A stretch of 18,096 nt of DNA from contig JBLNCE010000041.1 of NCBI GenBank assembly GCA_050260415.1, forward strand, positions 1-18,096. The letters run 5' to 3'. Numbering within the stretch: position 1 is the first letter of the stretch; each line of letters begins with the position of its first letter. Source of the stretch: JBLNCE01 sp050260415. GTDB taxonomy: Bacteria > Bacillota > UBA4882 > JAAYXC01. Below are positions 1 to 5,833 of the stretch, one piece after another. The notes below the pieces were generated by a model. That model was not told the origin of the DNA, searched no databases, and worked only from the letters and a program-made list of their open reading frames with translations. Both the position numbers and the translations under genes were made by a program.

Positions 1-206
1 AACGTTTGGTGCGCCTATTCAGACTGGGGAGGTTCACGGTCTTTCTTGACCGGGATTCTCGCAAGCTCCTCATCGGCGACCATCACGGCCGGATCAAAAG
101 ACTTTTCGGCGGGCGCCGGCATATGGGGAAAATACGCCCGGGTGGCTGAGAACGACCTCTCTACACAGAGATCATGGCAGCGGATCCCCGCAGAGCCGGA
201 GTGTTA

Positions 207-1313
207 TCATCCATCTCCGTCCGCTTCCACCCGTTTGACCCGCGGCTTTCCCCGCCGGTTCACCTTGCCGAGCATCGCCGCCCTGGCGGCCGCCTTGCGC
301 GCGGCAAAGGCTTCTTCCCTTTGCAGCCGCGCATAACTCTCCAGCCTTTCCGGCGCCAGGACGCCCTCCTCGATCGCCGCGCGAACCGCGCAGCCAGGTT
401 CGCGACCGTGCCGGCAATTACGAAAGCGGCAGTTGCGCGCCCATGCCTCGACCTCGGTAAAGGCGGCCGCCAAGCCGTCTTGGGCTTCCAGGATGCCCAG
501 TTCCCGCATGCCGGGCGTATCGATGAGCAGGCCGCCGCCGGGCAGGACGATCAGTTCACGGTACGTGGTCGTATGGCGTCCCCGGCTGTCCGAAACACGC
601 ACTTCCTGCACAGTCTGGCGCTCCCAACCCAGCAACACGTTGACGAGGCTGGATTTGCCCACACCCGAGGAGCCCAGCAAGACTCCGGTCACTCCGGCCG
701 TGAAGTATTCCCGAAGCCGATCGATCCCGCGGCCGTCATAGCTGCTAACCGCCAAGAGTTCCGCGCCCGCGGCAACCGATGCGGCGTGCCTGATCCGCGC
801 CTCCGGATCGGGACAGAGATCAGCCTTGGTGAGGACGACCACCGGCAAGGCGCCGCTCTCCCAGGCGACGACCAGGTACCGTTCCAGGCGGCGCAGGTTG
901 AAATCCCCGTCGAGCCCCATACAGAGGAAGACCCGGTCGATATTGGCCGCCACGATCTGCTCCTCGCTCGTGTCACCGGCCGCCTTGCGCGTAAAGCGGC
1001 TTGTCCGGGGGAGAATGCCGTGGATGACGGTCATCTTTTCACCCTGGGAACGGGGGACGATCACCCAATCGCCGACGGCAGGGTAGTCCTCACGGCCACC
1101 GGCGTGATGTATCAGCTTACCGGCCACGGCGGCTTGGATCTCGCCGTGCTCGGTATAGAGGGTATACTGTCCGCGCTGTTCGACCGCGACCCGGCCGGCC
1201 TGGTAATGCTGCGCGTAGGGGGCCAAAAACTCATCCAGGGAGGGCCGCCAACCGAGTTGCCAAAGGGAATACCCACGCTCCGCATTGGTGGTGGAGGAGT
1301 GCTCGTCAGTCAT
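207..1313 (-). CDS. rsgA: Ribosome small-subunit-dependent GTPase A, long subfamily
   Basis: A 368-aa circularly permuted GTPase that acts late in 30S subunit assembly. In order it shows an OB-fold region (about residues 35-100), G4 TKAD at 162-165, a G5-like serine pair near 190, the P-loop GSSGVGKSS at 214-222, a T-rich switch I near 245-250, G3 DTPG at 265-268, and a C-terminal zinc site with C295, C300, H302 and C308 in the family spacing. The first 35 residues (with LWQLGW) extend beyond the roughly 300-aa Bacillus protein and resemble the longer stand-alone RsgA paralogues of clostridia. The usual prkC and rpe neighbours are absent. The ATG start has AAGGAG at 1324-1329, ten bases upstream. 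A terminator hairpin lies only about 22 bases before the start codon, so expression may need read-through. The family call is firm; the subfamily is inferred. Confidence 0.96.
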   Translation of the reverse strand: MTDEHSSTTNAERGYSLWQLGWRPSLDEFLAPYAQHYQAGRVAVEQRGQYTLYTEHGEIQAAVAGKLIHHAGGREDYPAVGDWVIVPRSQGEKMTVIHGILPRTSRFTRKAAGDTSEEQIVAANIDRVFLCMGLDGDFNLRRLERYLVVAWESGALPVVVLTKADLCPDPEARIRHAASVAAGAELLAVSSYDGRGIDRLREYFTAGVTGVLLGSSGVGKSSLVNVLLGWERQTVQEVRVSDSRGRHTTTYRELIVLPGGGLLIDTPGMRELGILEAQDGLAAAFTEVEAWARNCRFRNCRHGREPGCAVRAAIEEGVLAPERLESYARLQREEAFAARKAAARAAMLGKVNRRGKPRVKRVEADGDG

Positions 1314-1335
1314 ACGTTACACGCTCCTTAGGGAC

Positions 1336-1367
1336 ATAAAAATACCCGCGGATTGGGGCTCCACGGG
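1336..1367 (-). terminator. Intrinsic terminator just upstream of rsgA
   Basis: Read on the reverse strand, CCCGTGGA pairs with TCCGCGGG (one T-G wobble) around a 7-base loop and is followed by TATTTTTAT. No T-run exists in the other direction. It ends only six bases before the rsgA SD, leaving no room for a promoter between. It may end the rqcH-hisG transcript, or act as an attenuator in the rsgA leader. Confidence 0.65.
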
Positions 1368-1619
1368 TCGAGGGCGTGTTCAGCGAAGCTGACGAGACCG
1401 AGAGTCAGCCCGGAGACCGCGGGAGCCTGCCAGACAATGTTGGATGCCAAGCACAAACGGAAACACGCAACAGCATCAGACATCACTCCCTTCGTCGGCC
1501 ATGAATCTCAAGCTCATCATATCAATGGAGATCGTGCGGGGGTAGGGGGCGGGATGCTTCGGACTCATTTTTTCCGCCGGCCGCCGTCAGCTCATAATGA
1601 GCCCTCGTGAGACCGGGGC
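1368..1619. other. Unassigned intergenic segment with hairpins; possible group II intron remnant
   Basis: No credible protein is coded here on either strand. Visible structure: a stem GCTGAC/GTCAGC around a 10-base loop (1389-1410); a near-perfect palindrome GCTCATAATGAGC at 1590-1602; and, running into the next feature, GAGCC followed by GTGAG...CTCACGTCCGGT (about 1600-1630, plus strand). That last string resembles the domain V hairpin of bacterial group II introns but lacks a clean lower stem. No reverse transcriptase is present. On the reverse strand the segment would be an untranslated leader ahead of the rsgA terminator. I could match it to no known riboswitch or T-box. Confidence 0.3.
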
Positions 1620-1877
1620 TCACGTCCGGTAATCCATCGGTCGCGCAATCGCTTCTCCAGCCGCTTTGCCGGCGGATCTTTGCGCAGAGATACAACCCCA
1701 GGTCCAGCGCGGCCGTAACCCCCCCGGCGGTAATGACCTCACCTTCGTCAACGCCGCGCAGATCTCCCAGGAATATTCGGGTCTAGACCCCATGGTCCTG
1801 AGGCGCGTCAACGGATCGTAGACGCCGATGAAGTCCAACGCGGTCATGCCGTCAAAAATCATGAAGGCAGTCTTCAT
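1620..1877 (-). pseudogene. DJ-1/PfpI family (GATase1-like) pseudogene
   Basis: The start is intact: GAAGG precedes the ATG at 1877 with good spacing, and the N-terminus MKTAFMIFDGMTALDFIGVY followed by DPLTRL is typical of DJ-1/PfpI proteins of about 190-200 aa. After residue 45 or so the homology jumps. The next recognisable part, VDEGEVITAGGVTAALDLGL, lies in another frame (about 1752-1675) and belongs to the C-terminal third of the family. The final AGKAAGEAIARPMDYR is back in the first frame. The central region, which carries the nucleophilic cysteine in this family, is therefore missing, and two frame changes break the rest. As an uninterrupted frame it gives only an 85-aa chimera. It lies 66 bases past hisG, preceded by AT-rich DNA that may be its old promoter. 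An independent gene of unknown function is unlikely. Confidence 0.8.
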
Positions 1878-1943
1878 CTTGGTTCCTTCAAGATTGACCA
1901 AAGATTAACATAAATTATCATCTCGCATCAATAATACCCTATT

Positions 1944-2816
1944 TCAATATACCACCTTATTCAATGGATACTCCACGATCCCCTCGGCACCGGCTTTTTT
2001 GAGCTGCGGAATGATGTCCCGCACCGTGCGTTCGTCGATGATGGTCTCCAGCGCGACCCAGTCCGGATCCGAGAGCTGACTGATGGTCGGACGGCGGAGG
2101 GCGGTGAGGATCTCGAGGATCGTACCCACTTGTGCGCAGGGAACGTTCATCTTCAAGCCCACTTTATCCTCGGCCGCCAGGGCGCCGACCAGAAGGAGCG
2201 CGATGTTTTCCAGCTTCTCGCGTTTCCACGGATCCTCCCAGGCCGCCCGGTTGGCGAGCAGGCAATTCTTGACTTCGAGCACGGTGTCGATCACCCGCAG
2301 ATTGTTGGCCCGGAGCGAACTGCCAGTCTCCGTAATCTCCACGATGGCGTCGGCCAGGACCGGCGGTTTGACCTCGGTCGCGCCCCAGGAGAACTGCACT
2401 TCCACCGGGATACCGCGCTCCTTAAAAAACGCGCCGGTCACGTTGACGAGTTCGGTGGCGATGCGTTTACCGCGTAGATCCTCCGGCCGTCGGAAGGGTG
2501 AATCGTTGGGCACGGCCAAGACCCAGCGGCAGGGATTAAGGGTCTGTTTTGAATAGACCAGATCGGCCACGGTGATTAGTTGCACCCCGCTATCGAGCAG
2601 CCAGTCGTTGCCGGTGATCCCCGCGTCCAGCACGCCCTGCTCGACGTAACGCGATACCTCCTGCGCCCGGATGAGCATCGCCTCGAGTTCGGGATCGTCG
2701 ATCCGGGGGTAGTAAGAGCGCTCCGAGACGGTGATGTTGTACCCGGCTTTGCCGAACAGGCGCACGGTCTGTTCCTGCAGGCTGCCTTTGGGCAGGGCGA
2801 GTTTGAGTTTTGCCAT
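1944..2816 (-). CDS. hisG: ATP phosphoribosyltransferase, long form
   Basis: A 290-aa enzyme for the first step of histidine synthesis: ATP plus PRPP gives phosphoribosyl-ATP and pyrophosphate in the cytoplasm. The N-terminus MAKLKLALPKGSL is characteristic. GITGNDWL lies near residues 67-74, and the PRPP-binding signature EITETGSSLRANN spans about 160-172. From about 213 onward (VGLKMNVP...) there is the extra ACT-like regulatory domain of the long HisG form, which senses histidine and does not need HisZ. The length matches that form. I chose the ATG at 2816 because GGAGG sits seven bases upstream; an ATG seven codons earlier lacks a site. It lies 59 bases after rqcH and is probably cotranscribed with it. 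No other his gene is in the window, so it appears detached from the pathway operon here. Confidence 0.96.
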   Translation of the reverse strand: MAKLKLALPKGSLQEQTVRLFGKAGYNITVSERSYYPRIDDPELEAMLIRAQEVSRYVEQGVLDAGITGNDWLLDSGVQLITVADLVYSKQTLNPCRWVLAVPNDSPFRRPEDLRGKRIATELVNVTGAFFKERGIPVEVQFSWGATEVKPPVLADAIVEITETGSSLRANNLRVIDTVLEVKNCLLANRAAWEDPWKREKLENIALLLVGALAAEDKVGLKMNVPCAQVGTILEILTALRRPTISQLSDPDWVALETIIDERTVRDIIPQLKKAGAEGIVEYPLNKVVY

Positions 2817-2875
2817 GTTAGTGCCTCCGGTTTTCAATCGTTTTCGTGTTTTCGTGCGTCTTGCGCCCCGTATTT

Positions 2876-4657
2876 TTATGGTAAAGACCTACGCGGCGGG
2901 TCGGCCAAGTCCTTCTGCCGGAGCAGACGGGTGAGGATTTCCTGATCCGGGTCGACGATGACCGTCTGGAAACGGTCGTAGTTGACGAGGCCCGGATGGC
3001 CGCCGGGCCGTTTCCGGACGTGCCGGCGCTGGGTATAGTCCACCGGCACCTTGGTGCCCCGGCGTGCCTGGCTGTAATAGACGGCCAGGTTAGCCGCGTC
3101 GATTAGGGTCGCGTCGGAGACGCCGGCCGCTTTACCTTGCTTGATGATCACGTGCGCCCCTGGGATCTGGCGGGTATGCAGCCAGGTATCGGCCGGTTCG
3201 GCAACGCCGAAGGTAAGGTGCTCGTTCTGCCGGTTATTGCGTCCCACCAGGATCTCCACGCCTTCCAGGGAGACGTAACGGCGCGGCCCCGACTGCTTGA
3301 CCGCCGCCGTCTTGGCTTTAGGCAGGAGGCCCTCCGCCGCCATTTCCGCCGCAATCTCTGCTAATTCGGACTCCGTCTCGGCCGCGGCCAGCGAGTAAGC
3401 TAGCTGATCGAGGTAGTGCAGTGTATCCTCGGTTCTGGCCAGTTGCGCCGCGATGGCCATCTGTCCGCGCTTGGCCCGCTGGTACCGGCGGAAATACGCC
3501 TGGGCATTGGCGCTCGGTGAGAGGGCGCGGTCGAGGTCGACCACGATCTTTCGATTCGGATCGAGAAACGACGCCAGTTCCACCGCATCGGCCCCGCGGG
3601 GGACCAGATGCAGATTCGCCAGGAGCAGATCGCCGTATTCCCGGAATACATCGGCCTGGCCGGCTGCGGCCGCTTCTTCCAGTTGTTTCTGGTATTTTCG
3701 CCGGGCGCGGGCTTGGTCCGCGCGAACCTTGGCGAGGAGTTCGTTGCGCCGCCGCGCCACCCTTTCGCCGGCCGCGATCCGCATGTAGATCCGTCCCGCC
3801 TCCGCCGCGGGCTCCCGTATCGGTACCTGTGCATGCCCAGCGGCACAGGGGTTCGGGAAGGCGGATATCTCGACGGCGCGGCCGTCCGGATCGAAAATGG
3901 CCTGGGCGGCGAGATCGCCGCTCCGCACCCGTCCCGCTAAGCGGGCCAAAGCGGTCCAAAGGGCGGCAACCTCAGGCTCCGATAGATCGCACGCCAAGCG
4001 CCCGGAGGCGAGCCCGGCCTGGTCGAGCAGGCCGGCCACGGTCGTGGGGGCAAGCCCCAACAGCTTTTCTTGGAGTATCTTCGCCACCGTGGTGCGCGGC
4101 GGAGCATAGGCGAGCAGATTTCTGAACGTGCCTTCGGCGATGGTTTCCGGGTTCAGGCGATTGCCGGCCGGCGGCGCTTGGTAGGGTATGCCGGGTAAGA
4201 GCGGCCGGGCGCTCTCTTCCGGGGTCCGCCAGAGCGCATCGAGGATCATCCCATCGGGGTCGACGAGCACCGCGTTGCCGCGGCGGCCCATCAATTCGAG
4301 GTGGAGGGTGCGCTCACTCAGTCCCGTCAGTTCATCATAGTGCTCCACGCCGAGGCTCACCAGCCGTTCGTAAGGAGGCTGCGTCAGGCGCAGAATTCGC
4401 CCGCCGGCCAGATACTTGCGGAGTAGCATGCAGAAGGCCGGCGGGTTGGCGGGATTGCCGGGCAAGGAGTCGGCCAGTCCCAGCCAAGGACAGGGTGTGT
4501 CCGCGGAAAAGTAGAGCCGGTATTGCTCCGCACCCTTGCGTAGCAAGAAAAGAAGGTCGCCCCGCCCAGGCTGGAAGATGCGCTCGCACCGCGCCTGGAT
4601 GATCTTTGTCTCCAGGTCCTGGCGGATGGCGGCGAGTGAGAGAGCGTCAAGGGGCAT
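2876..4657 (-). CDS. rqcH: Rqc2/NEMF homologue RqcH (NFACT family)
   Basis: A 593-aa NFACT protein (once annotated fibronectin-binding). RqcH binds obstructed 50S subunits carrying peptidyl-tRNA, recruits tRNA-Ala and adds C-terminal alanine tails that mark peptides for degradation. The NFACT-N domain (about 1-200) has ELMGRRGN at 121-128, a helical and coiled-coil middle covers roughly 270-430, and NFACT-R follows with EGVEILVGRNNRQNE and WLHTRQIPGAHV, about 455-570. The Asp-Arg pair needed in Bacillus RqcH appears here as E97-R98, a conservative change. The ATG at 4657 is preferred: an in-frame GTG four codons earlier overlaps the GGAGG that serves as SD. A promoter lies upstream at 4692-4721. 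Its neighbour rsgA is also a ribosome factor. Family assignment is firm; alanine tailing here is inferred. Confidence 0.95.
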   Translation of the reverse strand: MPLDALSLAAIRQDLETKIIQARCERIFQPGRGDLLFLLRKGAEQYRLYFSADTPCPWLGLADSLPGNPANPPAFCMLLRKYLAGGRILRLTQPPYERLVSLGVEHYDELTGLSERTLHLELMGRRGNAVLVDPDGMILDALWRTPEESARPLLPGIPYQAPPAGNRLNPETIAEGTFRNLLAYAPPRTTVAKILQEKLLGLAPTTVAGLLDQAGLASGRLACDLSEPEVAALWTALARLAGRVRSGDLAAQAIFDPDGRAVEISAFPNPCAAGHAQVPIREPAAEAGRIYMRIAAGERVARRRNELLAKVRADQARARRKYQKQLEEAAAAGQADVFREYGDLLLANLHLVPRGADAVELASFLDPNRKIVVDLDRALSPSANAQAYFRRYQRAKRGQMAIAAQLARTEDTLHYLDQLAYSLAAAETESELAEIAAEMAAEGLLPKAKTAAVKQSGPRRYVSLEGVEILVGRNNRQNEHLTFGVAEPADTWLHTRQIPGAHVIIKQGKAAGVSDATLIDAANLAVYYSQARRGTKVPVDYTQRRHVRKRPGGHPGLVNYDRFQTVIVDPDQEILTRLLRQKDLADPPRRSLP

Positions 4658-4691
4658 CGGCGTGCGCACCTCCGGCCCGCAGTTACAAAGA

Positions 4692-4721
4692 AGTATATCA
4701 TGCTTTTTTTGGCAGCGTCAA
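4692..4721 (-). promoter_or_regulatory. SigA-type promoter for rqcH-hisG
   Basis: Reverse strand: TTGACG (-35), an 18-base spacer containing an A7 tract, then TATACT (-10). The predicted start is near 4684, about 27 bases before the rqcH ATG. It is the closest match to the vegetative consensus on this strand. Confidence 0.75.
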
Positions 4722-4877
4722 CATTTTCCGGGCGGCCGACGTCTATATCATCAGTCGTTATGCCGGCCCGAGCTACATGGGTCGATCTTCCGGGCAGGAA
4801 CGGGGAACAGGATGGCGAACGTAGGACTCGATCCCTGCCGGTCAAAGCTTCGAATTCTTGGTGGAGCGTGACATCCT

Positions 4878-4976
4878 ATGCGCCGCTGGATGGTTCTTAT
4901 CCTGCTCATCGCCGCCGTATTCGGCCTGGCCGCCATGGCCTTGGCCAGCTGGCCGTGGGAGGAGGAAGCACCATAG
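4878..4976 (+). CDS. Small single-pass membrane peptide, 32 aa
   Basis: The reading frame begins MRRWMVLILLIAAVFGLAAM and ends WPWEEEAP. It has a positive N-terminus, one hydrophobic segment (about residues 4-24) and a short acidic tail, as in a membrane microprotein or an uncleaved signal anchor. GGTGGAG lies 11 bases before the ATG. It stops five bases before the ATG of the TPR gene, in a different frame. Two readings are open. It may be a true small protein translationally coupled to the TPR gene. Or it may be the N-terminal anchor of a membrane-bound TPR protein separated by a frameshift or sequencing error. I recognise no named family. Confidence 0.5.
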   Translation: MRRWMVLILLIAAVFGLAAMALASWPWEEEAP

Positions 4977-4981
4977 GTCCC

Positions 4982-5617
4982 ATGGGTGGCATCTGGAACT
5001 GGCTGGGCCTCGGGTACAATGAACGGGCCTTGGCTGAAGCGCAGCGTATCGTCAGGTTGAGGCCGGCCGATACCGAGGCGCATCTCATTCTCGCCCTCCT
5101 CTTGCAGGAACGGGGCGACGGTAACCGGGCCGAAAAGGAGTTCCGTCTCGCCTTTCCGTGCAGTGAAGACCGTCCGTACCTGCTGACTTCTCTCGGCCAG
5201 GTTGCCCTGGCGCGGGCCGAATGGAAGACAGCGGCCGGATATTTCCGCGAGGCCCTGGCAAAAACGCCTGATCTTGCCCAGGCTAGTTACGGCCTGGCTC
5301 AGGCCATGGCCGGGGCGGGAGACAAACGCGCCGCCATCGGCGTCCTGCAGCGGTTGACAAAGGATTGCCCGGCCTGGCCGGCGGCATTCCTCTTGCTCGG
5401 CGACCTCATGGCGGCAAACGGCGCTAAATTGGCCGATATCGCGGCCGTCTACGAGCGCGCCGGCGCGAGCAATCCCTCCGATGTCGAACTGCGCCTGCGT
5501 TGGGCCCGCCTGCTGCAGCAGCTCGGGCAGAAGGATAAGGCCCGCGAGGTATATGCTAACGTCCTCATGCTGGAGCCTGAGAACGAGGAGGCGCGCAAGG
5601 CGCTCGGCGGCGATTAG
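4982..5617 (+). CDS. TPR-repeat protein
   Basis: A 211-aa protein made almost wholly of tetratricopeptide repeats. About five to six helical hairpins show the alternating small-residue and aromatic pattern, for example AHLILALLLQERGDGNRAEKEF, ASYGLAQAMAGAGDKRAAIGVL, FLLLGDLMAANG and RLRWARLLQQLGQKDKAREVY, ending LEPENEEARKALGGD. TPRs are protein-interaction scaffolds, so no reaction can be assigned. The ATG at 4982 follows AGGT very closely and a stronger GGGAGGAGG about 16 bases upstream inside the small gene. An in-frame GTG at 4955 would overlap the small gene and has no SD. No signal peptide or membrane segment lies in this frame. A strong terminator follows at 5720. Confidence 0.85.
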   Translation: MGGIWNWLGLGYNERALAEAQRIVRLRPADTEAHLILALLLQERGDGNRAEKEFRLAFPCSEDRPYLLTSLGQVALARAEWKTAAGYFREALAKTPDLAQASYGLAQAMAGAGDKRAAIGVLQRLTKDCPAWPAAFLLLGDLMAANGAKLADIAAVYERAGASNPSDVELRLRWARLLQQLGQKDKAREVYANVLMLEPENEEARKALGGD

Positions 5618-5660
5618 GCCATCCGCTCTAGGCGGAGGTAGGAATCGGGGCCTCTTTATC

Positions 5661-5686
5661 TCCCGCGGAGGCGCAAAGACGCAGAG
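5661..5686. repeat. Candidate dispersed short repeat
   Basis: The segment CCCGCGGAGGCGCAAAGACG plus GCAGAG (reverse strand: CTCTGCGTCTTTGCGCC...) has the look of the short 'TCTGCG/TTTGCG' intergenic repeats seen in many environmental genomes. Only one copy is present in the window, so repeat status is inferred from general familiarity and not shown. Confidence 0.3.
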
Positions 5687-5719
5687 TACCACAACCTGTA
5701 GGATCTAGATACCCTTTCA

Positions 5720-5755
5720 GACATGCCGCGCGGCTTGCCGCGCGGCATGTCTTTT
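5720..5755 (+). terminator. Intrinsic terminator after the TPR gene
   Basis: A perfect 14-bp GC-rich stem, GACATGCCGCGCGG with its exact reverse complement, around the loop CTTG, followed by TTTTCAT. It separates the TPR transcript from the Ca2+-ATPase gene. No T-run exists on the reverse strand. Confidence 0.85.
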
Positions 5756-5833
5756 CATGCCCGGGCATAGGTATGATCTGCGACGCGGAAGCCTCGTCCG
5801 TAGGATTGCTTGCGGAACTCGGGAGGGACCGAC

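Noticed and set aside
15..122. A 35-residue reverse frame (MPAPAEKSFDPAV... to DREPPQSE) downstream of rsgA
   Set aside because: No SD and no family match. It could be the tail of a small gene, but nothing supports it; 1-206 otherwise shows no gene, RNA or clear terminator.
174..1331. A 385-codon open frame on the plus strand opposite rsgA
   Set aside because: It mirrors a clear RsgA with all motifs, has no family resemblance and no SD; GC-rich antisense frames stay open by codon bias.
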